A stretch of DNA of 64,000 bases from RHLJ01 sp965601955 (lineage in GTDB: Bacteria > Bacteroidota > Rhodothermia > Balneolales > Balneolaceae), in assembly GCA_965601955.1 (NCBI GenBank), contig OZ271855.1, forward strand, positions 3,472,001 through 3,536,000, in the 5' to 3' direction. The first letter of the stretch is position 1; every line of letters starts with the position of its first letter. Below, one piece after another: positions 33,150-42,296 of this stretch. Under the pieces are notes generated by a model that saw only the letters and a list, made by a program, of their open reading frames with translations, was not told the DNA's origin and ran no database searches. The translations under genes were made by a program, and so were the position numbers.

Positions 33150-34280
33150 TCAATAGCCGAGGAAGTTTAATAACTCTTCCCTAACATCAGCGTTAATCGA
33201 AATGGCTAGTAAGATAGATACAAGTAGGCCGAACAGGGCATAGGACAAATCCTTGAATATCATTTTCAACACCTTTCCGATGGGTTGGCCTGTGGTTTTT
33301 TTGTCTCCGGTAATACTCATTCCTATTTCTCTACCGGCTAACAGCCCTAAGAACACCCAGGTTGTACTCATTGGAACCGTACTAACTGTCAGTTTATAAG
33401 TAAGGAGGAGTGCATAAATAAAATCAATAATGGTTGCTGAGCGAATATCCGTAACTCTCGACTTTTCGGTTACAATCTGCTGAATCTTGTCTCCTCTCAA
33501 ATAGAATAATAAACCCAGTCCGAAGAAAATAAAAAGAGCAAATCCAAGAAACTGTCCAAAGCTTAATGACCGAGGTAAATAAACTGCCACATTTGCCGCA
33601 TCCTGCATTACCCAAACTGCCCATAAACTTCCAGATGTTATCCATTGAATAGGAAGCCAATATGGTGCTGCTTTTGTGGTTGAGAATTTCTTTTCGAACG
33701 TTTTGGTAACCAGTAACCAAACGATCAAACCTGCAGCGAATGCCAGGAAGTATCCACTTAAGCTCTTTCCTAATACAGAAGTAATATCCTCGGCAGAAGC
33801 TGCAAAACAGCTCAACAATAAGAATGTGGTAGAAACCGGCATCCTCATTCTTGTCAGAATCAAGAGGAATACAGGAGCGGCTACCTGTAAGAAAGTAAAG
33901 TTGGTTGGGCTTTCACTAAACCCTTTCGAGGTAAGCCGCTGGTAGCTAACGTCACCATCAAATAAAACCCAGCTTACCGTTACAGTAGCGAGAAAAATCC
34001 CACCGATATAAATCCAAAGTACCCACCATTTTTTATCCTGGTTTGAGGCCAGGAATGTCCCAATGGTTTGAATACTATCGTTTGCAATGGCTGAATACCC
34101 GGCAAAAACAAACCCAACCCACATCGCTATTTCGGCATAGGGGAAGGTTACACCAGCCGCAAAAAAGAACAGGCCTATTAGACCTATGAATATTCTCTCT
34201 TGTTTTATGAGATGATAAAAACTGGTAGGGATAAGACTTTGAGCAAAACTACCGTTCTTCGGTTCTGATGAATTAGCCAT
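33150..34280 (-). CDS. Divergent PiT-like inorganic phosphate/cation transporter family membrane protein
   Basis: A 376-residue protein with about ten transmembrane helices. Two features recall the PiT (PHO4) family: GYSAIANDSIQTIGTF (about residues 61-76) in place of the usual GxNDxxNxxGT, with MPVSTT soon after, and a second set, VMQDAANVAVYLPR and TVPMSTTWVFLGLLAGREIG. The duplicated layout is therefore preserved but the signature is altered, notably Ser/Ile after the Asp. Phosphate transport is only a guess; the family label itself is tentative. Its own terminator follows, and the neighbouring genes are unrelated. Confidence 0.6.
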   Translation of the reverse strand: MANSSEPKNGSFAQSLIPTSFYHLIKQERIFIGLIGLFFFAAGVTFPYAEIAMWVGFVFAGYSAIANDSIQTIGTFLASNQDKKWWVLWIYIGGIFLATVTVSWVLFDGDVSYQRLTSKGFSESPTNFTFLQVAAPVFLLILTRMRMPVSTTFLLLSCFAASAEDITSVLGKSLSGYFLAFAAGLIVWLLVTKTFEKKFSTTKAAPYWLPIQWITSGSLWAVWVMQDAANVAVYLPRSLSFGQFLGFALFIFFGLGLLFYLRGDKIQQIVTEKSRVTDIRSATIIDFIYALLLTYKLTVSTVPMSTTWVFLGLLAGREIGMSITGDKKTTGQPIGKVLKMIFKDLSYALFGLLVSILLAISINADVREELLNFLGY

Positions 34281-34435
34281 TAACTATTTTTATTCTGGAA
34301 TTTAATTCGATGAAGTGTACCCATCCCATGTTAAGATAGTATTACCTTCATTAGCCATTTCTAAGCCTGAAACACTTGTATCTAGAATACAAAAATTTTA
34401 GTATTAGCCGGTTAAATTTATGATGTCACGTACTC

Positions 34436-34843
34436 ATGCTTAAAAAGATAGAGTTGATCCTCAAATCAGAATATGAGGAATTGGATAGACTGGAAGGGTT
34501 TCTTAACGGTTTGCAGAAAAACCTGGGATTTGATGACGAGCTATATGCAAAGCTTATGCTTACTGTGTCGGAAGCAGCCACTAATGGAATTGTACATGGC
34601 AATCAGCTTGATCCATCAAAAAAAGTTGTGCTTACAGCAGAGAGTGATGGTAAAAATTTGATAATTACTTCTAAAGATGATGGGCCTGGTTTTAAACCTG
34701 AGGAGATTGCTAATCCACTTACCGAAGAAAACCTGCTTAATACAAGTGGCAGGGGTGTTTTCCTGATGAAGGAATATGCTGACGAGGTTAAGTACCTGGA
34801 TAATGGTACAAAACTGATGCTAAGATTTAACCTGTCTCAATAA
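34436..34843 (+). CDS. ATP-binding protein of the anti-sigma factor serine kinase (RsbW/SpoIIAB) type
   Basis: A 135-residue GHKL ATPase-fold protein. The N box is SEAATNGIVHGNQ (Asn50), the G1 box DDGPGF (81-86), and the G2 region SGRGVFLMKEYADEV (about 104-118). It lacks membrane segments or a receiver. Members bind and inhibit sigma factors or phosphorylate STAS anti-anti-sigma proteins. No STAS protein, PP2C phosphatase or sigma factor is adjacent, so it is an orphan in this window. Upstream at 34376-34392 there is a near-palindrome TTGTATCTAGAATACAA of uncertain meaning. Confidence 0.8.
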   Translation: MLKKIELILKSEYEELDRLEGFLNGLQKNLGFDDELYAKLMLTVSEAATNGIVHGNQLDPSKKVVLTAESDGKNLIITSKDDGPGFKPEEIANPLTEENLLNTSGRGVFLMKEYADEVKYLDNGTKLMLRFNLSQ

Positions 34844-34874
34844 AAAAAGCCGATTAGTACACTAACCGGCTTTT
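34843..34874. terminator. Bidirectional intrinsic terminator between the anti-sigma kinase and trxA
   Basis: Stem AAAAGCCG / CGGCTTTT extended by TTAG / CTAA across one mismatch, with TACA loop and A- and T-tracts on both flanks. It sits directly after the plus-strand stop and 25 bases after the trxA stop on the minus strand. Confidence 0.8.
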
Positions 34875-34898
34875 AAAGCATATGAGGTCGTAATGCTC

Positions 34899-35225
34899 TT
34901 AGTTCAGCTGAGCATCTAATTGTTTGGTAAGGTGAGTTTTAGGAACTGCACCAATAATCTGATCAACAACCTGTCCGTCTTTAAAAATTAGCAGAGCAGG
35001 AATACTTCTGATTCCGTACTTCACAGAAACTTCCGGGTTATGATCAACATTTACTTTTCCAATTTTTGCTTTACCAGCATATTCTCCAGCCATTTCTTCA
35101 ACAACCGGTCCGATCATTCTACATGGACCACACCATTCAGCCCAAAAATCAACCAATACAGGTTGGTCTGAGTTCAATACTTCTTGTTCGAAATTGCTGT
35201 CATTAAATTCAACTGTGTTAGCCAT
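34899..35225 (-). CDS. trxA: Thioredoxin
   Basis: A 108-residue thioredoxin with the canonical WCGPC at residues 31-35 and the cis-Pro segment IRSIPALLIF. I chose the ATG at 35225 (MANTVEFND): an AGGTGA Shine-Dalgarno lies seven bases upstream, whereas the in-frame GTG at 35234 would be inside that site. Cytoplasmic disulfide reductant for ribonucleotide reductase, peroxidases and others. Confidence 0.97.
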   Translation of the reverse strand: MANTVEFNDSNFEQEVLNSDQPVLVDFWAEWCGPCRMIGPVVEEMAGEYAGKAKIGKVNVDHNPEVSVKYGIRSIPALLIFKDGQVVDQIIGAVPKTHLTKQLDAQLN

Positions 35226-35346
35226 TTCTATCACCTGTTTTTATTAAATAATACTTTTAAAAATTTCGACACAAAGATCGGGAGATCCCAACCAATGATG
35301 CACATTGTTTATTGTTATGAAGAACATTGGGTTCTTTTATGACGGC

Positions 35347-36855
35347 TTATACATCAAATGAGATACCCTGGGCCAATGGAAGCTCTTCACTCCAATTAAT
35401 GGTATTGGTTTGCCTTCGCATATATGCTTTCCAGGCATCAGAACCGGATTCTCTTCCTCCACCCGTTTCCTTTTCGCCACCAAAAGCACCTCCAATTTCT
35501 GCTCCACTTGTGCCAATGTTGACATTCGCGATTCCACAATCAGACCCCCTAGCACTCAGGAAACCTTCTGCCTCCCTCATATTAAGTGTAAACATTGCGG
35601 AGCTTAGTCCCTGCTTCACACCATTATGATAGCTCATAGCTTCTTCCATCGTACTGTACTTGATCAGGTATAGTATAGGTGCGAAGGTTTCTTCCTGAAC
35701 AATCTTGAACTCATTCTTAACCTCAGCAAGGGCAGGGCGAACAAAATGGCCTTCTCGTTCAAGTACTTCGCCACCGTAAATAACTTCGCCACCCTGCTTT
35801 TTAATCTGCTTAAGCGCCTTCTGCATATTCTCGATAGCAAGTTCGTCGATAAGCGGACCTACCAACGTTTCCGGGTCAAGAGGGTTTCCGATCGTGATAT
35901 TATCATAAATAGAAAGTAACCGCTCTTTAACCTGGTCATACACATTTTCGTGGATAATTAAGCGCCTTGTACTTGTACATCGCTGACCACAGGTTCCCAC
36001 GGCTCCAAAAACGGTAGCTCTGATTGCCATCTCTATATCTGCATTTTCTGATATAATGATTGCATTGTTGCCTCCAAGCTCAAGAATAGATCTACCTAAC
36101 CTTCCGCCGACTGCTTTAGCTACTTCTTTACCCATTCGTATCGAACCAGTCGCAGAAACCAAAGGAACTCGATCATCTTTAGTCATCCACTCTCCTACTT
36201 CACGGTCTCCTGTAACCAAATTAAAAATCCCCTCAGGTAGATTATTCTCCTTTAACACTTTAGCTACAATCTTTTGAACTGCCACCCCGCATAAAGGAGT
36301 TTTTTCAGATCCCTTCCAAATCATAACATCCCCACATACAGCCGCTATCATTGCGTTCCAACTCCATACTGCTACCGGAAAATTAAAGGCCGAAATAATT
36401 CCTACTACACCAAGCGGATGCCATTGCTCATACATCCTGTGATTAGGGCGCTCGCTATGCATGGTAAGGCCGTAGAGTTGCCTGCTTAAGCCTACTGCAA
36501 AATCACAGATATCGATCATTTCCTGGACTTCACCAAGTCCTTCCTGGTTGATTTTGCCCATTTCATAAGTAACCAATTTCCCTAATGGCTCTTTATACTC
36601 CCGGAGTTTTTCCCCAATTTGACGTACAATTTCTCCGCGCTGAGGAGCCGGCACTTCTCTCCAAACCTTGAATGCTTCTTGTGCGGTAGCTACTACCTCA
36701 TCATACTGTTCTCTGGTAGTAATCGAGACGTTAGCAATCTTCTTCCCATCAACAGGAGTATGACTACTGACCACTTCTTTGCTTTCCAGATATTTTTGGC
36801 CTGTACTGGTACCCGCGTTTACTCCTTCTATTCCTAATTTCTTTAGAAAATCCAT
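35347..36855 (-). CDS. ALDH7-type aldehyde dehydrogenase (alpha-aminoadipic semialdehyde dehydrogenase-like)
   Basis: A 502-residue NAD-dependent aldehyde dehydrogenase. Catalytic Cys293 is in GQRCTSTRRL, the general base Glu259 in LELGGNNA, and the oxyanion Asn158 in AFNFPVAVW. LGIEGVNAG and the C-terminal GGAFGGEKETGGGRESGSD are typical of the antiquitin/ALDH7 branch, whose bacterial members oxidise alpha-aminoadipate semialdehyde in lysine breakdown. The residue-level match supports the branch, while the actual pathway is not shown because no lysine-degradation gene is adjacent. TATCTTTG lies upstream. Confidence 0.9.
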   Translation of the reverse strand: MDFLKKLGIEGVNAGTSTGQKYLESKEVVSSHTPVDGKKIANVSITTREQYDEVVATAQEAFKVWREVPAPQRGEIVRQIGEKLREYKEPLGKLVTYEMGKINQEGLGEVQEMIDICDFAVGLSRQLYGLTMHSERPNHRMYEQWHPLGVVGIISAFNFPVAVWSWNAMIAAVCGDVMIWKGSEKTPLCGVAVQKIVAKVLKENNLPEGIFNLVTGDREVGEWMTKDDRVPLVSATGSIRMGKEVAKAVGGRLGRSILELGGNNAIIISENADIEMAIRATVFGAVGTCGQRCTSTRRLIIHENVYDQVKERLLSIYDNITIGNPLDPETLVGPLIDELAIENMQKALKQIKKQGGEVIYGGEVLEREGHFVRPALAEVKNEFKIVQEETFAPILYLIKYSTMEEAMSYHNGVKQGLSSAMFTLNMREAEGFLSARGSDCGIANVNIGTSGAEIGGAFGGEKETGGGRESGSDAWKAYMRRQTNTINWSEELPLAQGISFDV

Positions 36856-36882
36856 TCTTTATCTTTTGGTGATTTTGTGGGG

Positions 36883-36890
36883 CAAAGATA
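36883..36890 (-). promoter_or_regulatory. Candidate -7 promoter box of the ALDH gene (TATCTTTG)
   Basis: Perfect TAnnTTTG octamer on the minus strand 28 bases before the ATG. The -33 TTG is not evident at the standard distance. Same octamer as upstream of ndk and mnmA. Confidence 0.35.
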
Positions 36891-36960
36891 GACAATTCAG
36901 AATTAGTAAATGCCGGAGATTAAAATTTGAATTACCTTTAGATCGTCAAAAAATACCCTA

Positions 36961-37713
36961 TTGAAAAAGGCTTCCAACAAACAACTTACTCTATTGAGAA
37001 AACTGCGCTCTAAAAAATACAGAGAGCAGGAAAAGCTATTTATCGCTGAAGGCGAACGGGCTGTAAACCAACTGATCGATTCAAAAAAGGTACAGCTACA
37101 TTCCATCTTTGTGGAAGAGCAGGTTCCTATGAACTCTCATGAAGCTTACACCCTGGACAGTACTCAGTTTGAAGAAATCTCCAATACTGAAAATCCACAA
37201 GGCGTATTAGGCATTTTCCATATTCCTGCTCCCATAGCAGTAGAAGAACTGAAAGAGCAAAAAGGAGTAATTGTTGCTGTTGATGCTATCCAGGACCCTG
37301 GAAACCTTGGAACTATTTTTCGAACGGCTTCATGGTTTAATGCTACCGCATTCATAAGTGGAAAAGGAACAGTCGATATGTTCAATCCAAAAGTAGTGCG
37401 GAGTACCGTCGGCGCTACCGGGGCCATCCCTTTTCTAAGTGCTGATCTGGCTAGTGCTCTCACATTACTGGAGGCATCCGGATGGAAGGTAGTTTTGTTA
37501 GATGGAAATCCCGGGTCTATACCAATCTCGGAAATAACCCTTCAGGAAAAAATAATTCTGGTTGTTGGAAACGAAGCAAATGGTATTGATAGCTCGCTTA
37601 TCACTACAAACCGGGTAAGGGCCCTAATCCCAGCTTCCGATGAGCAAAACGCAGTGGAGAGCCTCAATGCGGCAGTTGCTCTTAGTATCGGCTTATGGTA
37701 TGTGAATAATTAA
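36961..37713 (+). CDS. TrmH/SpoU-family RNA 2'-O-methyltransferase
   Basis: A 250-residue SPOUT methyltransferase starting at TTG. The N-terminal substrate-binding part is LRSKKYREQEKLFIAEGER, typical of the RlmB/TsnR-like group that methylates 23S rRNA. Motif 1 is QDPGNLGTIFRTASWF, motif 2 VVGNEANGIDSSL and motif 3 IPASDEQNAVESLNAAVAL. The exact RNA site cannot be inferred. Distinct from rlmB at 19836, with only motif-level resemblance. Confidence 0.88.
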   Translation: MKKASNKQLTLLRKLRSKKYREQEKLFIAEGERAVNQLIDSKKVQLHSIFVEEQVPMNSHEAYTLDSTQFEEISNTENPQGVLGIFHIPAPIAVEELKEQKGVIVAVDAIQDPGNLGTIFRTASWFNATAFISGKGTVDMFNPKVVRSTVGATGAIPFLSADLASALTLLEASGWKVVLLDGNPGSIPISEITLQEKIILVVGNEANGIDSSLITTNRVRALIPASDEQNAVESLNAAVALSIGLWYVNN

Positions 37714-37882
37714 GTTGATAACTCACCAAAAAAACCATCGTTTTCCTCTTCAAAAAAAAATCCCAAATACTTTTCCACATCCATTGCATCTAGATATAGA
37801 TGTTCATTAATTCTGAGAGCCGTTCTTTAACATCATCTACAAAGGCTTACGGTTTTACGTTGAATTTAAATACCATTTGCCC

Positions 37883-39214
37883 ATGCCGAAGAAGAAAACG
37901 AAAAAGATTTTCGTACTCGACACTTCCGTTCTTTTATATGACAATGAAGCAGTTAAAAATTTTGAAAAAAATGACGTAGCAATACCTATCACCGTTCTTG
38001 AGGAGATAGATACTTTTAAAAAGGGGAACTCAGTAACTAACTTACATGCAAGGGAATTTATCCGCTACCTGGATAGCATTTCGGATGACAATATGCTCCT
38101 GGACTGGATTCCACTTAATGGCCGTTCTCACGGTAACCTAAAAGTAATTACTAATGGTGGCGATCATGTGGATGCCAACGAAATGTTTGGATCTAAGAAG
38201 AATGATCATGATATCATTAATGCTGCACTGAGGCTTAAATCCGAAAACCCCAAGGAAAAAGTAATCCTTGTCTCGAAAGACATAAATTTAAGATTGAAGG
38301 CACGTGCTTTGAATCTTGAAGCGGAGGATTATGAGACGGTTCAGGTTAAAAATATTGACCAGTTGTACAAAGGCAAAACCGAGCTTGAGCTGGAAGACCC
38401 TTCCATAATCAGTAAGTTTTATGAAAAAGGTAAAATCCGCCCAAAAGATTTAATGGAAGCTTCTCCGGTAAGCAATCATTTTTATATCATGAAAAGCCAT
38501 GGCTCTTCCGCCCTGGGTAAGTTCGATAGGAAGTCCGGATATATTGAAAATATCGAAGTAATGAACGCCTATGGCATTACTCCAAAAAATGCGGAACAGA
38601 CGTTTGCACTTCATGCACTAATGAATCCAAATATAATGCTGGCTAGTGTTACTGGGTCAGCAGGAACCGGGAAAACATTACTCGCTCTGGCTAGTGCCCT
38701 GGAACAACGAAGTAGTTTCAAGCAAATCTATTTGGCGCGGCCAATTGTACCGCTAAGCAATAAGGATATAGGATATCTCCCCGGAGATGCCAGCCAGAAG
38801 ATTGATCCTTATATGCAACCGCTTTGGGATAACTTGAGCTTCATCAAAAACCAGTTCAAAGAAACCAGCAAGCAGTACAAGAAGATTGACGAAATGGTGC
38901 AAACCGATAAGCTTCGCATCGTTCCGCTGGCTTATATCAGGGGCCGTAGTTTATCGAACGTGATTTTTATTGTGGATGAAGCTCAGAACTTAACCCCACA
39001 CGAGATCAAGACCATTATCACACGAGCGGGAGAAAAAACGAAGATCATCTTTACAGGTGATATCTTCCAGATTGATACTCCATACCTGGATTCACAAAGT
39101 AATGGCCTTTCTTACCTGGTCGATCGGATGCATAACAACCCAATTTATGCACACGTGAACCTGGAGAAAGGGGAGCGTTCTGAATTAGCAAACATTGCAA
39201 GTAAGCTACTTTAA
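37883..39214 (+). CDS. PIN-PhoH fusion protein (YlaK/PhoH2 type)
   Basis: About 443 residues from ATG 37883 (a TTG two codons upstream is the alternative). The N-terminal PIN nuclease domain (about 1-150) starts FVLDTSVLLYD with the first acidic metal ligand, and NDHDIINAAL carries another. The C-terminal PhoH ATPase domain has Walker A GSAGTGKTLLALA (near 259) and Walker B VIFIVDEAQN (near 361), with GRSLSN before it. PhoH2 proteins are RNA helicase/RNase enzymes. In actinobacteria they sit with a small antitoxin-like gene; I see no such gene upstream here. Converges on the LacI gene. Confidence 0.92.
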   Translation: MPKKKTKKIFVLDTSVLLYDNEAVKNFEKNDVAIPITVLEEIDTFKKGNSVTNLHAREFIRYLDSISDDNMLLDWIPLNGRSHGNLKVITNGGDHVDANEMFGSKKNDHDIINAALRLKSENPKEKVILVSKDINLRLKARALNLEAEDYETVQVKNIDQLYKGKTELELEDPSIISKFYEKGKIRPKDLMEASPVSNHFYIMKSHGSSALGKFDRKSGYIENIEVMNAYGITPKNAEQTFALHALMNPNIMLASVTGSAGTGKTLLALASALEQRSSFKQIYLARPIVPLSNKDIGYLPGDASQKIDPYMQPLWDNLSFIKNQFKETSKQYKKIDEMVQTDKLRIVPLAYIRGRSLSNVIFIVDEAQNLTPHEIKTIITRAGEKTKIIFTGDIFQIDTPYLDSQSNGLSYLVDRMHNNPIYAHVNLEKGERSELANIASKLL

Positions 39215-39219
39215 TTCAT

Positions 39220-40230
39220 CTATAAAGAAGGAATTGAGACGGAATCTCTTTCTATAAAGGCAGCTTCGATAAGTTTGCTGGTCCCTTTTTTGCCTTCAAT
39301 AAGGTCGAACAGAATCCTTACGGCTTCTTTTCCTATTTCCTCAACAGGTTGGCGAATAGAACTAATAGAAGGCTGGGTAAGCTCGAAATAGGGTTGGTCA
39401 TCAAAAGAGATAATGGATACATCCGAAGGAACTTCCAATCCCAATTCTTTGGCGGCCTTTAACACGCCCAGGGTAATCTGGTTGCTCAATGAAAAAATGC
39501 CGGTAGGGCGGTCTTTTCTCCCAAGTAATTCGAATGCGGATTCATACCCGTTTTGAATAGTAAAGTCGGTTCCACGAACTTCGATCTCTGCACTGGTATC
39601 AGAATGCTCATGCATGGCCTTCAAATATCCTTCTACTCGCTGCCGATTTGAAATGGTATTCTCAAGCCCCTGGATACAGCTGATCTTTTTGTGATTTCTT
39701 CCCTGAAGAAGTTTAACGGCTTCATAGGAACTGGAGAAGTTGTTGGTAGATACATACGGTATTGGCAAACCTTCAAAGTATCTATCAATCATTACCAAAG
39801 GCTTAGATAAATTGTGAAAATGATCTCCTTTTAATCCAACCGGAGCAACAAGAAGTCCATCCACCTGGCGATCAATTAAAAGCTGCAGGCTGTCTTTTTC
39901 AATTTCTGAATCATCGTGAGTATCGCATAACAGGATAAGCTTCCCCTTACCCCTCAATTCTGTTTCAATCTTCAACGCCAGATTACAAAAAAAGGGATTG
40001 GAAATATCCGGGATAACGAGCCCAATCGTGTTTGATTTCTGAAGCCTTAAGTTTCTGGCAACCTGGTTTGGCCGATAGTTATGAGCTTCTGCAGTTTTTT
40101 TGATTAGCTCTTCCGTTTCGCTACTAATCCTAAACTCTTTTGCCTTCCCCCCTAATACTCTTGATACCGTACTGCTGGAAATATTAAGCAATGCAGCTAT
40201 TTCCTTAATTGTAATCCCGTCTGATTTCAT
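39220..40230 (-). CDS. LacI-family transcriptional regulator of the nucleoside/ribose locus
   Basis: About 336 residues from ATG 40230 (in-frame ATGs up to 40257 would add nine residues with no HTH value). The HTH is ITIKEIAALLNISSSTVSRVL with hinge helix NYRPNQVARNLR. The effector domain is a periplasmic-binding-protein fold: TIGLVIPDISNPFF, DGLLVAPVG, VMIDRYF, FDDQPYFELTQPSISSIRQP, as in ribose/purine repressors. It is divergent from ribokinase, transporter and nucleoside hydrolase genes, so it probably controls them with ribose or a nucleoside as effector. I could not pick a convincing palindromic operator in the 116-base intergenic region. Confidence 0.88.
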   Translation of the reverse strand: MKSDGITIKEIAALLNISSSTVSRVLGGKAKEFRISSETEELIKKTAEAHNYRPNQVARNLRLQKSNTIGLVIPDISNPFFCNLALKIETELRGKGKLILLCDTHDDSEIEKDSLQLLIDRQVDGLLVAPVGLKGDHFHNLSKPLVMIDRYFEGLPIPYVSTNNFSSSYEAVKLLQGRNHKKISCIQGLENTISNRQRVEGYLKAMHEHSDTSAEIEVRGTDFTIQNGYESAFELLGRKDRPTGIFSLSNQITLGVLKAAKELGLEVPSDVSIISFDDQPYFELTQPSISSIRQPVEEIGKEAVRILFDLIEGKKGTSKLIEAAFIERDSVSIPSL

Positions 40231-40346
40231 GACAGAAGTTAACAACATATTCATCAATCAAAACCTAAAACTTTAATTTGTATTTATCTCAAAAACTCCT
40301 TTTAATGTATTGCTCACACGTTTGTTCTAATTCTTATTGCCTGAAA

Positions 40347-41270
40347 ATGGATTCAAGTAAAATAATTGTTGTTGGAAGTAGTAATACGGATATGGTGATC
40401 TATTCAGATCGTATCCCTCGTCCCGGAGAAACAATTCTTGGGGGTACCTTTAAAATGAACCCGGGAGGAAAAGGTGCAAATCAGGCTGTTGCTGCTGCTC
40501 GATTAGGAGGTGACATTAGCTTTGTATCGAGTATTGGTGACGACATTTTTGGGAAAGAGTCCCTGAATAATTTCAATGAAGCCGGCATTGATAGCCAGTA
40601 CGTTGGCATTCAAACCGGAACTCCTTCAGGGGTTGCCCTCATCCTGGTAGATGCTAAAGGAGAAAACTCCATAGCCGTAGCTTCGGGAGCGAACTCTTCG
40701 ATAACAACTTCAGATATTGATAAGGCAAGGTCTGCAATTAGGGCTTCGGCTTTCATGCTTATTCAGCTTGAAATACCAGTCCCTATCGTTTCCTATTGTC
40801 TTGAAATTGCTGCTCAGGAAAATTGTAAAGTCATACTGAATCCTGCCCCAGCTCAAGCTCTTAGTGATGAGGATCTAAAACGGGTATCCATTATAACTCC
40901 TAATGAGACAGAAGCTGAGATTCTGACTGGAATAACTGTTAATAACCACGAAAGTGCTCACAAAGCAGCTACTGTGCTAAGAGATAAAGGAGTCGAGTAT
41001 GTGATCATCACCCTGGGAAGCCAGGGAGCATATGTACTCTCGAGTACTGTGGATGAGATCGTTCCTGCACAAAAAGTAACAGCTGTTGATACCACTGCAG
41101 CCGGTGATACTTTCAATGGTGCTCTTGCAGTTGCCTTATCTGAAAACATGGAGCTTAAAGAAGCAGTAGCATTTGCTAATCGAGCAGCAGCAATTTCAGT
41201 AACAAGAAAAGGGGCACAAGCTTCGGTGCCTTACAGAAAAGAACTGACAGACTACCTAACCACCAAATAA
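40347..41270 (+). CDS. rbsK: Ribokinase
   Basis: A 307-residue PfkB-family kinase that phosphorylates ribose to ribose-5-phosphate. I start at ATG 40347 (MDSSKIIVVGSSNTD), which is where ribokinases begin; the 23 codons upstream are Cys- and Ser-rich and unlikely to be coding. PfkB signature 1 is GGKGANQAVAAARLGG and signature 2 DTTAAGDTFNGALAVAL with catalytic Asp near residue 254. First gene of the operon with the GRP-type transporter (seven bases apart) and the nucleoside hydrolase. Confidence 0.93.
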   Translation: MDSSKIIVVGSSNTDMVIYSDRIPRPGETILGGTFKMNPGGKGANQAVAAARLGGDISFVSSIGDDIFGKESLNNFNEAGIDSQYVGIQTGTPSGVALILVDAKGENSIAVASGANSSITTSDIDKARSAIRASAFMLIQLEIPVPIVSYCLEIAAQENCKVILNPAPAQALSDEDLKRVSIITPNETEAEILTGITVNNHESAHKAATVLRDKGVEYVIITLGSQGAYVLSSTVDEIVPAQKVTAVDTTAAGDTFNGALAVALSENMELKEAVAFANRAAAISVTRKGAQASVPYRKELTDYLTTK

Positions 41271-41277
41271 ATCGATT

Positions 41278-42282
41278 ATGTTTATTCCTGATAGTTATGC
41301 CCTTTCTGTTTTCCTATGTGTGATCACCATGCTTTGCTGGGGATCTTGGGCCAATACTCAAAAGCTTTCTTCCAAATCCTGGGCTTTCCAACTCTTTTAC
41401 TGGGACTATGCGATTGGCATTGTGCTACTGACCTTAATCTTTGGGTTCACCCTTGGAAGTATGGGAGATGCAGGAAGGAGTTTTGTTACTGACCTTGCTC
41501 AAGGTTCTCCGGATGCCCTGGTTTCCGCATTCATAGGAGGAATCGTCTTTAATATCGCCAACCTCCTGATTGTAGCCGCTATTGATATTGCAGGTATGGC
41601 TGTTGCCTTCCCTGTTGGGATAGGAATTGCGCTTATTCTTGGTGTAGTTGTGAATTATATTGCTGACCCTGTAGGTGACCCTCTCCTACTTTTCTCCGGA
41701 GTAGGCCTGGTAGCGGCAGCAATCGTTATAGATGCATTAGCTTATAGAAAAACAACTTCCCAGGGATCTGAGACTCCAACAAAAGGCATCATATTATCCA
41801 TCGTGGGCGGAATATTGATGGGCTTCTTTTATCGATTTGTTGCGGCATCAATGTCCACAGATTTCATTTCACCTGAGGCAGGACTACTCACTCCATATTC
41901 AGCCGTATTCATCTTTTCTATTGGAATATTTGTTTCCAACTTTCTTTGGAACTCCATCTTCATGTTCAAGCCAGTGAAAGGTGAAAAAGTATCGTATGTC
42001 GATTATTTCAAACAGGGAGACATCAAGCTTCATCTCATAGGGATACTTGGTGGAATTATATGGTGTATTGGTATGTCGCTTAGCCTCATTGCTGCCGACA
42101 AAGCCGGTTTCGCAATCTCCTATGGTTTAGGTCAGGGGGCTACCATGGTAGCTGCTGCCTGGGGAGTATTCGTTTGGAAAGAATTTAAAGATGCCCCTGA
42201 AGGGGTTAATCGCCTTATAGGCATGATGTTCTTCTTTTTTATAGCCGGATTGGCACTCATTGTTTACTCACGATTAATCTAA
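41278..42282 (+). CDS. GRP/ureide-permease-like sugar or nucleobase transporter (DMT superfamily)
   Basis: A 334-residue protein with ten predicted transmembrane helices. CWGSWANTQKLSSKSWAFQLFYWDYAIG near the N-terminus (about residues 18-45) is the characteristic entry of the glucose/ribose porter and ureide permease groups, in which a helix-1 WGSW or WGS motif precedes the substrate site. FPVGIGIALILG and SYGLGQGATMVAAAWGVFVW resemble the later paired helices. Position between ribokinase and a nucleoside hydrolase points to ribose uptake, though base or ureide uptake is also possible. Confidence 0.8.
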   Translation: MFIPDSYALSVFLCVITMLCWGSWANTQKLSSKSWAFQLFYWDYAIGIVLLTLIFGFTLGSMGDAGRSFVTDLAQGSPDALVSAFIGGIVFNIANLLIVAAIDIAGMAVAFPVGIGIALILGVVVNYIADPVGDPLLLFSGVGLVAAAIVIDALAYRKTTSQGSETPTKGIILSIVGGILMGFFYRFVAASMSTDFISPEAGLLTPYSAVFIFSIGIFVSNFLWNSIFMFKPVKGEKVSYVDYFKQGDIKLHLIGILGGIIWCIGMSLSLIAADKAGFAISYGLGQGATMVAAAWGVFVWKEFKDAPEGVNRLIGMMFFFFIAGLALIVYSRLI

Positions 42283-42296
42283 CCTCATTGTAACTC

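Noticed and set aside
37714..37876. Antitoxin-like gene upstream of the PIN-PhoH protein
   Set aside because: No reading frame with a plausible start and length; the region holds only a small ATCTAGATATAGAT symmetry.
40231..40346. LacI operator palindrome between regulator and ribokinase
   Set aside because: Only short AT-rich partial symmetries were seen; no convincing centred palindrome with a CG core.
40278..40346. N-terminal extension of ribokinase from TTG 40278
   Set aside because: The extra residues are Cys/Ser-rich and precede the typical ribokinase start at ATG 40347.
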